DNA of 64,000 nucleotides. Source: Undibacterium sp. (GTDB lineage: Bacteria > Pseudomonadota > Gammaproteobacteria > Burkholderiales > Burkholderiaceae_D). The position numbers were made by a program, and so were the translations under genes. The number at the start of each line of letters is the position of its first letter. Within the stretch, counting starts at the first letter, position 1. The notes under the pieces are model-generated. The model saw only the letters and a list, made by a program, of their open reading frames with translations, did not search any database and was not told where the DNA came from. Shown piece by piece: positions 28,214 to 37,885 of the stretch. The stretch covers positions 186,001 to 250,000 of the forward strand of contig JAUSNO010000017.1 in assembly GCA_030645915.1 (NCBI GenBank), in the 5' to 3' direction.

Positions 28214-29893
28214 TTAATTCGCGATACGCCTTACTTTCGCGCGGACAGCCTTGTCACTCGCCGGCCGCGTTTGCGCAGCCTCGTGTAAGCGATGTATCGA
28301 CGCCGCTGTCGTTGGATGGCGCATGGCGGAGGGCGAGGAGTCTTGTCCCAATCTGAATACCGACACGGTTTGCACCAGCTCGGTTGCCTGCATCTTCAGC
28401 GTGGTCGCTGCCGCAGCCATTTCCTCAACCAGTGCGGCATTTTCCTGCGTTACCTGATCCATCTGCATGACAGCCTGGCCCACTTGCGAGACACCCTGGC
28501 TTTGTTCATGACTGGCGTTGCTGATTTCTCCCATGAGATCGGTAACGCGTTTAATCGCGCTCACCACCTCGGTCATGGTATTGCCCGCGCGATCAACCAG
28601 GTTGGTACCGTGCGTTACTTTATCCACACTGTCACTGATGAGTGCTTTAATCTCTTTGGCCGCCTCGGCAGAACGCCCAGCAAGGCTGCGCACTTCGCTT
28701 GCCACCACCGCAAAGCCGCGACCTTGCTCGCCTGCGCGGGCGGCTTCTACGGCGGCGTTCAAGGCAAGAATATTGGTCTGGAAGGCAATCCCATCGATGA
28801 CGCCGATGATGTCGGATATTTTCCTCGACGAGTCGTTAATGTCGCGCATGGTTTCCACTACTTGGGCGACCACTTCACCGCCGCTGACCGCCACCGAAGA
28901 CGCGCTGACCGCCAGCTCATTTGCCTGCAGCGCGTTGGTCGCATTCTGTTTGACGGTGGAACTGAGCTGTTCCATCGAGGCCGCAGTTTCTTCCAGTGCG
29001 CTGGCCTGATTTTCTGTCCTTTCAGACAGTTCAATATTGCCTTGCGCCAGTTCGGCGCTGGCCGCGGCAACATTTTCAGAACCTACCCTGACATTGGTGA
29101 CGACTGCGGACAAACCGCTCTGCATGCTGGCCATGGATTGCAACAACCTCGCTATCTCATCGCTGCCATTTGGCTCAATCCTGACCGACAGATCTCCTCC
29201 TGACATGGCCTCTACCACCTTAACCGCCTTTGCAATGCCGCGCGCGACCGAGCGGGAAATCACATACGCGATCCATCCGGTAATGAGCACGATCATGAAG
29301 ATGATGATGCCCATGCGGGTGGACTTGGCGATAAACTCATCCCACAAATCATCGGTGTATAAACCTGAACCTACCACCCAGCCCCAGGCTTCAAAACCTT
29401 TCACATAAGAGATCTTTTCCACCGGCTGCTCCTGACCCGGCTTGGGCCATAGATATTGCACAAATCCGGCTTTATCCTTGCGCACTTTTTCTACGAAGGC
29501 ATCAAACACGGCGAGCCCTTTCGGATCGCGGATATTACTACCGCTCTTGCCATCGAGTTCAGGCTTGATCGGATGCATGACGACATTTGCGTTCATGTCA
29601 TTGATCCAGAAATAATCATTTTTTCCATACCGCATCTGTGCGATGGCGGCCTTGGCAAGCGCCTGCGCCTGCTCGCGCGGCATCTTTCCTGATGTCTCAA
29701 GCTGATGCGCCCATGTCAGTATGCTGGACGCTACTTCCACCGTATTAAGAACCAGTTGCTCACGATCCTGCCGGCTCTGCCGGTATTCACTCCACACCAG
29801 ATACGAGGAAGCCGCCAACAAGCCAATAATGCTGATCAGCGTCAGCAATCCCAGTTTGTACATGACGGGAAGCCGGTTCAACAATTTTTTCAT
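28214..29893 (-). CDS. Methyl-accepting chemotaxis protein with single Cache sensor
   Basis: A 559-aa inner-membrane chemoreceptor. Transmembrane helix 1 (about 13-33) precedes a periplasmic sCache_2-type domain (about 45-190) containing [13 protein letters not shown] and a [12 protein letters not shown] end. Helix 2 (about 193-213), HAMP and the cytoplasmic signalling domain follow. The hairpin tip contains the sequence [20 protein letters not shown]. The C-terminus ([10 protein letters not shown]) lacks the NWETF-type CheR/CheB docking pentapeptide. The ligand is unknown; sCache_2 receptors often sense small organic acids. Confidence 0.92.
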   Translation of the reverse strand: MKKLLNRLPVMYKLGLLTLISIIGLLAASSYLVWSEYRQSRQDREQLVLNTVEVASSILTWAHQLETSGKMPREQAQALAKAAIAQMRYGKNDYFWINDMNANVVMHPIKPELDGKSGSNIRDPKGLAVFDAFVEKVRKDKAGFVQYLWPKPGQEQPVEKISYVKGFEAWGWVVGSGLYTDDLWDEFIAKSTRMGIIIFMIVLITGWIAYVISRSVARGIAKAVKVVEAMSGGDLSVRIEPNGSDEIARLLQSMASMQSGLSAVVTNVRVGSENVAAASAELAQGNIELSERTENQASALEETAASMEQLSSTVKQNATNALQANELAVSASSVAVSGGEVVAQVVETMRDINDSSRKISDIIGVIDGIAFQTNILALNAAVEAARAGEQGRGFAVVASEVRSLAGRSAEAAKEIKALISDSVDKVTHGTNLVDRAGNTMTEVVSAIKRVTDLMGEISNASHEQSQGVSQVGQAVMQMDQVTQENAALVEEMAAAATTLKMQATELVQTVSVFRLGQDSSPSAMRHPTTAASIHRLHEAAQTRPASDKAVRAKVRRIAN

Positions 29894-30218
29894 TCGATTT
29901 CACTCCGAAATTTTCTATTTATTTAAGTTGACGACAAAGATGCACCTGGCGCTTGGAATACGAAAAATCACGTCACAATGCGCATCGTCACTGATTTATT
30001 ATTTTTCGAATTTGATCATAAACGGCAGGAGTGGATTTTCAACATGCAGAATGAGGCTAACCCTATTTAATGAAGGGTTATTAACAATGTTTTACAAATT
30101 GCACGATTTGCAGAGACATTCGCGTGGCGTGTTCACGTATTGAAATCAGGCGAAAGATTTGAACTGGCACGTTCTTGAAGTGATTTGTAAAAATAGCCGG
30201 GCATGCGCTTTTAGAATT
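29894..30218. other. Intergenic region
   Basis: This 325-bp spacer lies upstream of the chemoreceptor and downstream of the CBS gene. I see no gene. A weak hairpin AACCCT/AGGGTT (30059-30079) is present without a T tract. Confidence 0.35.
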
Positions 30219-30659
30219 TCAACCCAGGGCGTCGTTCACCTGATCATGAAACTCGGCCAGATTGACTGCATTGCTGATCTCGCGCGGCAGCGCATCGCGT
30301 ACCGAAAACACGCCGATAATTTTTGATGCAGATGTCACGATGGGCAAATGCCGGAAGCCGCGCTCTATCATGATCAGCACCGCTTCCGAGACCTTGGTTT
30401 CTGGCGTGACGCATTGCGGATTGTGCGTCATCACCTCCGCCACCGTCGTCGTTTGCGGATTGAGCGCCTTGGCCAGCACCCGCGTCATCAGATCGCGCTC
30501 GGTCAGTATGCCCAGCATATTGCCGGTGGTATCGAGTATGAGTACGCTGCCGCAATTGGCCTTGGTCATCACGCAGGCGGCCTCCCACACGCTGGCATGC
30601 GGTTGCAGGCTGAGCACATGACGTTGCGACAGCGATTGGAATACGGTACGTTCAGTCAT
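30219..30659 (-). CDS. Tandem CBS domain protein
   Basis: A 146-aa protein made of two CBS motifs (about 12-68 and 75-135), the pattern of small adenylate-sensing regulators. The first motif ends LGILTERDLMTRVL, and the second has VMTHNPQCVTPETKV and GVFSVRDAL. The ATG at 30659 has AAGGAAG upstream. It starts 41 bp after korB and reads in the same direction, so it may be the last gene of the 2-oxoacid oxidoreductase operon and tune it to energy charge (inference). Confidence 0.85.
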   Translation of the reverse strand: MTERTVFQSLSQRHVLSLQPHASVWEAACVMTKANCGSVLILDTTGNMLGILTERDLMTRVLAKALNPQTTTVAEVMTHNPQCVTPETKVSEAVLIMIERGFRHLPIVTSASKIIGVFSVRDALPREISNAVNLAEFHDQVNDALG

Positions 30660-30700
30660 GATGCACTTCCTTTTTTTCAACAAAAATAACCGGTAAAACG

Positions 30701-31756
30701 CTAGCGCAGTGCAGCGTTGATCTTGTCCAGCGCCTTGGCCCCTGGGCATAGCGCGCCGACACCCAGCGCGTTGAGCGGCGTCTCATTGGTATTGAGCGAG
30801 ACGTGCAAATCATGCGCCACCGGATCGATGTACAGCAGGCCGGTGACGACTTCGCCGCGTGCCTGATGCGCGTTCATGAAGCTGAGCGCGGCGTAGCGGT
30901 CGGTCGGGTCGTAATCGGTATGCAGCTTGCGCAGGCGTAGTAAGGAGCCGTCATGCTGGGCGACCTCGATCACTTCGCCCGGTGGATACTCGGCCGTGAT
31001 TTCGCTATGCTGTTCCATGAAATCGATGCGGCTGACCGCCTCGTTATGCTGGCGCACATAGTCGTAACTCTTGGTACTGCCGCCGTGATTATTGAAGGTG
31101 ACGCAGGGGCTGATGATATCGATAAAGGCTGCGCCGCCGTGCTTGATCGCGCCCTTAATCAGTGGCACCAGCTGCGCCTTGTCGCCGGAAAAACTGCGCG
31201 CCACATAGGTAGCGCCCAGCTGCAAGGCCAGCCCGACCAGATCGATAGGGCTGTCGCTATTGATCACGCCTTTTTTACTCTTGGAACCGCGGTCGGCGGT
31301 GGCGGAAAACTGTCCCTTGGTCAAACCGTACACGCCATTATTCTCGACGATATAAGCCATGTTCACACCGCGCCGCATGGCGTTGGCAAACTGACCCAGA
31401 CCGATAGAAGCGGAATCACCATCGCCCGAAACGCCCAGGTACAGCAGATCGCGATTCGCCAGATTGGCGCCGGTCAGCACCGACGGCATGCGCCCGTGCA
31501 CGGTATTGAAACCATGCGAAGCGCCAAGAAAATAATCCGGCGTCTTCGAGCTACAACCGATGCCTGATAATTTCGCGACACGGTGCGGCTCGATATCGAG
31601 CTCCCAGCAAGCCTGGATAATCGCCGCCGATATCGAATCGTGGCCGCAGCCTGCACACAGGGTAGAGATGCGCCCCTCGTAATCGCGCCGCGTATAGCCA
31701 ACTTTGTTATGTGTCAGCGAGGGATGATGCAGCTTGGGTTTAACGAGGTAAGTCAT
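30701..31756 (-). CDS. 2-oxoacid:acceptor oxidoreductase subunit beta (KorB-like)
   Basis: A 351-aa thiamine-diphosphate subunit. STLCAGCGHDSI and the GIGCSSKTP segment give the cluster and active-site cysteines. SGDGDSASIGL with the later VENNGVYGLTKGQ forms the ThDP-Mg2+ motif. With KorA it decarboxylates a 2-oxoacid, probably 2-oxoglutarate, to the acyl-CoA. It overlaps the korA stop by 4 bp (ATGA), so translation is coupled. Confidence 0.9.
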   Translation of the reverse strand: MTYLVKPKLHHPSLTHNKVGYTRRDYEGRISTLCAGCGHDSISAAIIQACWELDIEPHRVAKLSGIGCSSKTPDYFLGASHGFNTVHGRMPSVLTGANLANRDLLYLGVSGDGDSASIGLGQFANAMRRGVNMAYIVENNGVYGLTKGQFSATADRGSKSKKGVINSDSPIDLVGLALQLGATYVARSFSGDKAQLVPLIKGAIKHGGAAFIDIISPCVTFNNHGGSTKSYDYVRQHNEAVSRIDFMEQHSEITAEYPPGEVIEVAQHDGSLLRLRKLHTDYDPTDRYAALSFMNAHQARGEVVTGLLYIDPVAHDLHVSLNTNETPLNALGVGALCPGAKALDKINAALR

Positions 31757-33606
31757 GCGGCCTCCTTTTGTTCTGGCTTGCTATGCGCCAAGACCTGCAA
31801 GTCTTTGGCTATCGCATTGGTGATCGCATTTGTGATGAAACGCGCGGTAATCGGCGTGCCGTCGTAATGCAAGACCTTGATCATCTTGGCCGGATCAACC
31901 TCCAGTTCATTGACCAGCAGCGCATGCATTTGCGCATCGCGGTTTTGCTCGACCACAAACAGCTTGTCATGGCTGGCAATGAATGCATTCACCGATTCAG
32001 GAAAAGGGAAAGCGCACAGGCGCATCGCATCCAGTGCCACGCCCTGCTCGGTGAGTACATCCAAAGCCTCGCGCATGGCGGGGCTGGTCGAGCCAAAATA
32101 AATCACGCCGACAGCAGTGGGCTGCGCGGCCGCATGCAGCACCGGCTGCGGCACCAGCGTGGCGGCAGTCTTGAACTTGCGCAGCAAGCGCTCCATGTTG
32201 TAGATGTAATCGACACCTTTTTCCGAATAGCGTGCATACGGGTCGCGCGTGGTGCCGCGTGTGAAAAAACTGCCCTTGGTCGGATGCGTGCCGGGCAAGG
32301 TGCGCCACGGTATGCCATCGCCATCGACATCCTTGTAGCGGCCGAAATCCTTGCCCGCTTCCAGCTCGGCGGCAGTCATGACCTTGCCCCTGTCGTACTC
32401 GCGCGCGTCGTCCCAGACGAAGGGTTTGGACAGGCGCTGGTTCATGCCGATATCGAGATCGGTCATCAAAAATATCGGCGTCTGCAAACGCTCCGCCAGA
32501 TCGAGTGCGGCGGCAGCGTGCTCGAAACATTCGTAAGGATCTTCGGGGAACAGCAACACGTGTTTGGTATCGCCATGCGAGGCATACGCGCAGGCCAGCA
32601 AATCGGATTGCTGGGTGCGCGTCGGCATGCCGGTCGATGGCCCGCCGCGCTGCACGTTGATGATGGTGGCGGGGATTTCGGCAAAATAGGCCAGGCCGAT
32701 AAACTCCGTCATCAGCGAAATACCGGGGCCGGAAGTGGCGGTAAAGGCGCGCGCGCCATTCCAGCCTGCGCCTATCACCATGCCGATAGAAGCCAGCTCA
32801 TCTTCGGCCTGCACGATGGCGAAGTTGGATTGCCCGGTGACAGGATCAACGCGGAATTTGTCGCAATATTTCTGGAAGGCTTCCGGCACCGACGATGAAG
32901 GCGTGATCGGATACCAGGCCGCCACCGTGGCGCCGCCATATACGCAGCCCAGCGCCACCGCGCTATTGCCATCGGTGAAGATCTGATCGCCGACCTTGTC
33001 CGCCTTGCGCACCCGTATGCCCAGCGGATACGCCATGTGAGTCTTGACGTAATCGCGCCCCAGATGCAAAGCCTTGACGTTGGAATCGAGCAGCATTTCC
33101 TTGCCCTTGTACTGCTCGGCAAACAGCTTCTCAAACACCTCGGCATCGACATCGAGCAAGACCGATAGCGCGCCGACATAGATGATGTTTTTAAACAGCT
33201 GGCGCTGACGCGGCTCGGCATAGGCGGCGTTGCTGATCTCGGTCAGCGGCACACCGATGACTTCGATATCCTTGCGGAATTTGGATTCAGGTATCGGCCG
33301 CGTGCTGTCGTAAAACAGGTAGCCGCCGCTCTCGATTTCGGCCAGATCGGCATCCCAGGTTTGCGGGTTCATCGCCACCATCATATCGACGCCGCCGCGC
33401 CTGCCGGAATAGCCTTTTTCGCAGACGCGCGCCTCGTACCAGGTCGGCATGCCCTGAATATTGCTGGGGAAAATATTGCGCGGACTAACCGGCACGCCCA
33501 TGCGCAAAATCGCCTTGGCAAACAGCTCATTGGCGGAGGCCGAACCGGAGCCGTTGACATTGGCAAACTTGATGACGAAGTCGTTAATGGCTTCTATGCG
33601 TTTCAT
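31753..33606 (-). CDS. 2-oxoacid:acceptor oxidoreductase subunit alpha with fused gamma domain (KorA-like)
   Basis: A 617-aa protein. The N-terminal gamma domain (about 10-190) with GSGSASANELFAKAI is fused to the alpha pyrimidine-binding part with AWYPITPSSSVPEAF, TSGPGISLMTE and GGPSTGMPTRTQQSD. This fusion is typical of two-subunit KorAB enzymes. A strong AAGGAGA site precedes the ATG at 33606. Overlaps of 4 bp with both the upstream flavoprotein gene and the downstream korB make a tightly coupled operon. The substrate (2-oxoglutarate, indolepyruvate or another acid) cannot be fixed from sequence alone. Confidence 0.9.
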   Translation of the reverse strand: MKRIEAINDFVIKFANVNGSGSASANELFAKAILRMGVPVSPRNIFPSNIQGMPTWYEARVCEKGYSGRRGGVDMMVAMNPQTWDADLAEIESGGYLFYDSTRPIPESKFRKDIEVIGVPLTEISNAAYAEPRQRQLFKNIIYVGALSVLLDVDAEVFEKLFAEQYKGKEMLLDSNVKALHLGRDYVKTHMAYPLGIRVRKADKVGDQIFTDGNSAVALGCVYGGATVAAWYPITPSSSVPEAFQKYCDKFRVDPVTGQSNFAIVQAEDELASIGMVIGAGWNGARAFTATSGPGISLMTEFIGLAYFAEIPATIINVQRGGPSTGMPTRTQQSDLLACAYASHGDTKHVLLFPEDPYECFEHAAAALDLAERLQTPIFLMTDLDIGMNQRLSKPFVWDDAREYDRGKVMTAAELEAGKDFGRYKDVDGDGIPWRTLPGTHPTKGSFFTRGTTRDPYARYSEKGVDYIYNMERLLRKFKTAATLVPQPVLHAAAQPTAVGVIYFGSTSPAMREALDVLTEQGVALDAMRLCAFPFPESVNAFIASHDKLFVVEQNRDAQMHALLVNELEVDPAKMIKVLHYDGTPITARFITNAITNAIAKDLQVLAHSKPEQKEAA

Positions 33607-35444
33607 AGGTTCTCCTTGGCACTCTGGATCAATTGCCCGGCCTTGCCATCCCTGCATCTGGGCCCGGCCTGCGTGGTGTTGAGCAGGAATTTCTGCATGT
33701 CCCACGCGCCGGTCGGGCAGCGCTCGGCGCAGAAGCCGCAGTGCAGGCAGACGTCTTCATCCTTGACCATGATGCGGCCGGTTTTCAGCGCCGCCGAGAC
33801 ATACAGGTCTTGCGTCAGGTTGTTGGCCGGGGCCTGCAAATGCGTACGCAATTCTGCCTCGTCAGCGTTATCAATAAAGCTGATGCAATCCATCGGGCAG
33901 ATATCGACACAGGCATCGCATTCTATGCAAGTGTTGCGGTTAAATACCGTCTGTACATCGCAGTTCAGACAGCGGCTGGCTTCCTTGAAGGCAGTGGCCG
34001 CATCAAAGCCCAGTTCCACCTCTACTCGTATGCTGGCCAGCGCCACTTCTGCCTTGGCCCAGGGCACTTTGAAGCGATCATCGAGCGATATTTCATTATG
34101 GTAGCTCCACTCGTGGATGCCCATCTTCGTCGACATCAGATTGGTCATCGGCGCGGGCCGCAGGCGCACGTCTTCGCCATGCAGAAACTTATCGATAGAG
34201 ACCGCCGCCTCATGCCCATGCGCTACCGCCGTGATGATATTTTTCGGGCCGTAGGCCGAATCGCCGCCAAAAAAAACCTGCGCCAGCGTGGACTGAAAGC
34301 TGTCCTTCTGCAGCACCGGCAAACCCCATTTGTCGAAGTCTATGCCGGCATCGCTCTCTATCCACGGAAAAGCGTTTTCCTGCCCGACCGCGATCAGCAC
34401 CGCATCGCAGGCCACCAGCACATCAGCTTCGCCGGTCGGCACCAGACTGCGCTTGCCTTGCGCGTCATACACCGCCTTGACGACTGCAAAGCGCATACCG
34501 GTGAGCTTGCCATCGCTGTGTTCGTAAGACTTAGGCACATGGAAATTAAGGATGGGGATACCCTCGTGCTGTGCATCTTCTTTTTCCCACGGCGAGGCTT
34601 TCATCTCGTCAAAGCCGCTGCGCACGATGACCTTGACATCAGTACCGCCCAAGCGGCGCGCCGAACGGCAGCAATCCATCGCGGTATTACCACCGCCCAG
34701 CACAATCACGCGCTGGCCTATGCTAGTAATGTGGCCGAAAGAGACCGAGGCCAGCCAATCGATGCCGATATGAATATGTTCGCCAATCTCCTTGCGACCT
34801 GGCAAATCCAGATCGCGCCCGCGCGGCGCACCGCAGCCGACGAACACCGCGTCGTAGCCAGCATCGAGCAAACTGCGCATGGACTCTACTCGCTGGCCGT
34901 TCCTGAAGTTAACCCCCAGATCGAGGATGTAGCCGGTCTCTTCGTCGATCACCGATTCCGGCAAGCGAAAGCGCGGTATCTGCGTGCGAATGAAGCCGCC
35001 CGCCTTGGCCGCGCCATCAAACACCGTCACCTGATAACCGAGCGGAGCCAGATCGCGCGCAACAGTTAACGAAGCAGGCCCGGCGCCGATGCAGGCGACA
35101 CGCTTGCCGTTGGCCGGCGCCACTGTCGGCATGCGATGCCGTACGTCTTCCTTATTGTCGGCCGCCACCCGCTTCAGGCGGCAGATCGCTACCGGCTCTG
35201 GATCAGCGCCATTGCTCTCTTCCACCCGGCCACGCCGGCAGGCCGGCTCGCAAGGGCGGTCACAGGTACGTCCCAAGATGCCGGGAAAAACATTCGAGAC
35301 CCAGTTGACCATATAGGCGTCGCCGTAGCGACCCTGGCCGATCAAGCGTATATATTCTGGCACGGGGGTATGGGCCGGACAGGCCCATTGGCAATCGACG
35401 ACTTTGTGAAAATACGCCGGATCGTTGGTATTGGTCGCTTGCAA
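33603..35444 (-). CDS. GltD-like FAD/NAD(P) oxidoreductase with 2x[4Fe-4S] ferredoxin domain
   Basis: A 613-aa electron-transfer subunit. The N-terminal Cys-rich GltD-like domain has CQWACPAHTPVPEY and GRTCDRPCEPACRRG. A first dinucleotide fold (ACIGAGPASLTVARDL) and a second one (VIVLGGGNTAMDC) follow. The C-terminal ferredoxin domain has CIECDACVDICPMDC and CLHCGFCAERCP. It resembles PadH of phenylglyoxylate oxidoreductase and the NADPH unit of glutamate synthase. It probably passes electrons from the KorAB iron-sulfur centres to NAD(P)+ (inference). It is the first gene of the operon. Confidence 0.88.
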   Translation of the reverse strand: MQATNTNDPAYFHKVVDCQWACPAHTPVPEYIRLIGQGRYGDAYMVNWVSNVFPGILGRTCDRPCEPACRRGRVEESNGADPEPVAICRLKRVAADNKEDVRHRMPTVAPANGKRVACIGAGPASLTVARDLAPLGYQVTVFDGAAKAGGFIRTQIPRFRLPESVIDEETGYILDLGVNFRNGQRVESMRSLLDAGYDAVFVGCGAPRGRDLDLPGRKEIGEHIHIGIDWLASVSFGHITSIGQRVIVLGGGNTAMDCCRSARRLGGTDVKVIVRSGFDEMKASPWEKEDAQHEGIPILNFHVPKSYEHSDGKLTGMRFAVVKAVYDAQGKRSLVPTGEADVLVACDAVLIAVGQENAFPWIESDAGIDFDKWGLPVLQKDSFQSTLAQVFFGGDSAYGPKNIITAVAHGHEAAVSIDKFLHGEDVRLRPAPMTNLMSTKMGIHEWSYHNEISLDDRFKVPWAKAEVALASIRVEVELGFDAATAFKEASRCLNCDVQTVFNRNTCIECDACVDICPMDCISFIDNADEAELRTHLQAPANNLTQDLYVSAALKTGRIMVKDEDVCLHCGFCAERCPTGAWDMQKFLLNTTQAGPRCRDGKAGQLIQSAKENL

Positions 35445-35645
35445 CTGACTCTCCTGGTAATCGCGCGGACCGGCACAGCCATCAGAGAAAAAGACTGTTA
35501 TACGGCCAACGATCTATTCGAAGGGAAAACAAGTTCTTTGCACTACAATAAAAGTATGCGCACATTCAGTGCAATGCACAATCGGATTCCCTCCTGCACT
35601 GCAACACACTTTATTTATGCCGCGTGTTTATTCTCGGCCAATTTT
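35445..35645. promoter_or_regulatory. Likely promoter region of the 2-oxoacid oxidoreductase operon
   Basis: This is a 201-bp AT-rich gap. Several TGCAC/GTGCA half-sites sit between 35538 and 35605, including TTTGCACT and CAGTGCAATGCAC. They resemble loosely spaced dyad elements such as NtrC sites, but the match is not good enough to name a regulator. Confidence 0.35.
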
Positions 35646-36791
35646 CTAGTCCTGAAAATACCAATATCCGGTATTCACCCACAAGGTTAATGCAAGGACA
35701 AACTCGGGCTTGCCTAATCCTGTCGCCAAGCTTGCGTAGTCCAGTGATTCACTATCGCACAGCGCCACCACGGCATCTTTACAGGAGGCGCCAAATTCAT
35801 AGCGTTCGCCATCGATGTAACAGACGCCCTGCGCCACCGTAGCGTCCAGATAAAAACAGCGCAAGCCGCCTATGCGCACCAGAGTTTCCTGTTGTAATAA
35901 TTCCAGCAATTCTGGCGCATCAAACGGATCTTCCAGCGCCTGCAAATCGAGTTGGCATTTTGTCCTGGACAGAAAGCTGCCGGCAAAATCGGCGACCATG
36001 GCATCGTCATCCAGCAAAGCCTGCATCTGCGCCCTGATCATCGAGAAATCGCTGGCGTTGATCTGCCCTTGCTGATGATGCAAGGGTCGCTTTGGGTCGC
36101 TGATCAGCGCATTGCCCAGCTCCTTATCGATCACATAGTCGGCCAGTCCGCTTAACATGTCGCGCGCGGATTTGCTCCTGAAGCCGACCGAAAAGCTCAT
36201 CGAATGTTCCAGCGACACGCCATCGTGCGGGAAGCCGGGCGGAATATATAAAATATCGCCTGGCAGCAATTCCACATCGATAATCGGCTCGAAAGGATCG
36301 GTATGCAGCAAGGCCGCGTGCGCGGCAAATTGCCGGTGATTGCCGATATCGCCAACGCGCCACAAGCGCCGGCCAGAGCCCTGGCAAATGAACACATCGT
36401 ACAAATCAATATGCGGCCCGACACCGCCGCCCGGCGTCGAATAACTGATCATCACGTCATCAAAACGCCACTTGGGAATAAACGAAAAAGGCGCCACCAG
36501 CTCGGCCACTTCCGGCGACCAGTGATTCACCGCCTGCACGATCAGCGTCCAGTCCTGTTCGCCCAAATGTTCATAAGATTCAAACGGCCCGACTTCAGCC
36601 TGCCACTGCCCTGCCTTTTTGTAGACCAGGCGCGATTCCACCTCGGCCTCGAAAGCCAGGCCAGCCAGTTCATCGGGGCTGATCAAGTCTTCAAACTGCC
36701 GGAAACCCTGGCGTATGACGACCGGTTTTTGTTGCCAGTAATGCTGAAGAAAATGCTCGAGAGAAAAATCGTCTAGGTGGAGTGTCAGCAT
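35646..36791 (-). CDS. YcfD/RoxA-type ribosomal protein uL16 arginine hydroxylase
   Basis: A 381-aa JmjC-fold 2-oxoglutarate/Fe(II) oxygenase. The iron triad is H127 and D129 (GPHIDLYDVF) with H189 (PPGFPHDG). The N-terminal LEHFLQHYWQQKPVVIRQ and the C-terminal winged-helix-like region match YcfD. E. coli YcfD hydroxylates an arginine of ribosomal protein L16. It is oxygen-dependent, unlike the neighbouring Kor operon, and reads in the same direction. Confidence 0.88.
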   Translation of the reverse strand: MLTLHLDDFSLEHFLQHYWQQKPVVIRQGFRQFEDLISPDELAGLAFEAEVESRLVYKKAGQWQAEVGPFESYEHLGEQDWTLIVQAVNHWSPEVAELVAPFSFIPKWRFDDVMISYSTPGGGVGPHIDLYDVFICQGSGRRLWRVGDIGNHRQFAAHAALLHTDPFEPIIDVELLPGDILYIPPGFPHDGVSLEHSMSFSVGFRSKSARDMLSGLADYVIDKELGNALISDPKRPLHHQQGQINASDFSMIRAQMQALLDDDAMVADFAGSFLSRTKCQLDLQALEDPFDAPELLELLQQETLVRIGGLRCFYLDATVAQGVCYIDGERYEFGASCKDAVVALCDSESLDYASLATGLGKPEFVLALTLWVNTGYWYFQD

Positions 36792-36913
36792 GTCGTGCGC
36801 AATAACGAAGATAAAAACGCAGTTTTACCACCGATGCGCGAAGGTACATACGATGTAGATCAATGAAATTGGGATTGGCGTAGAAATGTAACGATACGAA
36901 AAATAAAAAACCA

Positions 36914-36993
36914 CCCCTGCCAGCACGCACTGTTCATGCGCCTTAGCAGGCACATGCCGCCACGAGCCGCATGGGGATTGCGTGGCGGGCATG
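36914..36993. repeat. Dispersed palindromic element, copy C
   Basis: The left arm CCTGCCAGCACGCACTGTTC and the right arm GGGGATTGCGTGGCGGGCAT carry the family core. It lies between two same-strand genes, upstream of the YcfD-like gene. The left arm is nearly the same as in copy A. Confidence 0.8.
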
Positions 36994-37063
36994 GTGTATT
37001 TCCAAACAAATTACTTACACGCAGAACTTAGCTTGGCCACGGATATACATGCCTCGCAACTGC

Positions 37064-37885
37064 TTATTTTTCCTGCAATTTTGCACTGCGGCTCACCGAG
37101 CGTATCACCACATATTGCTTCCTGAATTCCAGCCCGCGCTCCGGCCATTTGCTGGCGTAGGTGGTTAGCATTTCTACCGCTGGCGCAAAATCTTCTCCAT
37201 TCACGCGGCAATCGGCGGCGAGCTTGCCTTCGTTGTCGCGCGAGGCGAACAGGCGCACGCCGAGGAATTGATCGGTTTGCAGCAGATCATGAAATGCCGC
37301 CGTGCTCTCGGTGAACAGGCAACAGGGGCAGAACGGATGCTCTTCTTTTTTCTTGGCTGCGGGCAGTGTCGCCAGATGAGAGACAGGGCCCAGCACCACC
37401 TGCCTGAAGCGCGCCAGGCCATCAGCACCAGCCACCACGCTCATCTCGATCACGGTACAGTTTTTTGGCGCATCGCTGGTCGCGTCTAGCAGCGCCACCA
37501 GGTCGGTCTGCACCCAACCGCGAAAGCCTTCGGCTGTCGAGAGCGCCTCGCTCGCGCCCATCGCATGCTGGTATTCGGCTATGCCATCGGGGAAATACTG
37601 CGCATGATGCAAGTGCAACTTGGTACAGGTGCGCACCCTATCCTCCGCCAGGTTAACCGCCTCGATCGCCTCGGCTTCAAGCGACATGCCGTCGGCAAGC
37701 ACCAGACGCGGCAGTTTCCATTCAAAGGCTATCCCTTCGGCCTTCAAGACATCGGCCAGGGTCTGCATCGTGACCGGGTCGCTGTTGATCTGCGATGCTT
37801 TCAACCGAGTGACATTGGCGTCTGCGTTAGTTTCTGATGAAAAAAACTTATTCTTAAGATTCTTGAAAGCGTTGATGAGTGACAT
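37064..37885 (-). CDS. DUF6348-like protein of unknown function
   Basis: A 273-aa soluble protein. It has a mid-region with RGWVQTDLVALLDA and VIEMSVVAG, and a Cys motif HPFCPCCLFT (about 190-199) that may bind a metal. I assign it tentatively to DUF6348 from general resemblance. There is no signal peptide. No neighbour indicates a role. It is separated from the YcfD-like gene by a palindromic repeat. Confidence 0.55.
   Translation of the reverse strand: MSLINAFKNLKNKFFSSETNADANVTRLKASQINSDPVTMQTLADVLKAEGIAFEWKLPRLVLADGMSLEAEAIEAVNLAEDRVRTCTKLHLHHAQYFPDGIAEYQHAMGASEALSTAEGFRGWVQTDLVALLDATSDAPKNCTVIEMSVVAGADGLARFRQVVLGPVSHLATLPAAKKKEEHPFCPCCLFTESTAAFHDLLQTDQFLGVRLFASRDNEGKLAADCRVNGEDFAPAVEMLTTYASKWPERGLEFRKQYVVIRSVSRSAKLQEK

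Noticed and set aside
33633-35069. 478-codon ORF opposite the GltD-like gene
   Set aside because: No motifs; the minus strand encodes complete iron-sulfur and dinucleotide motifs.
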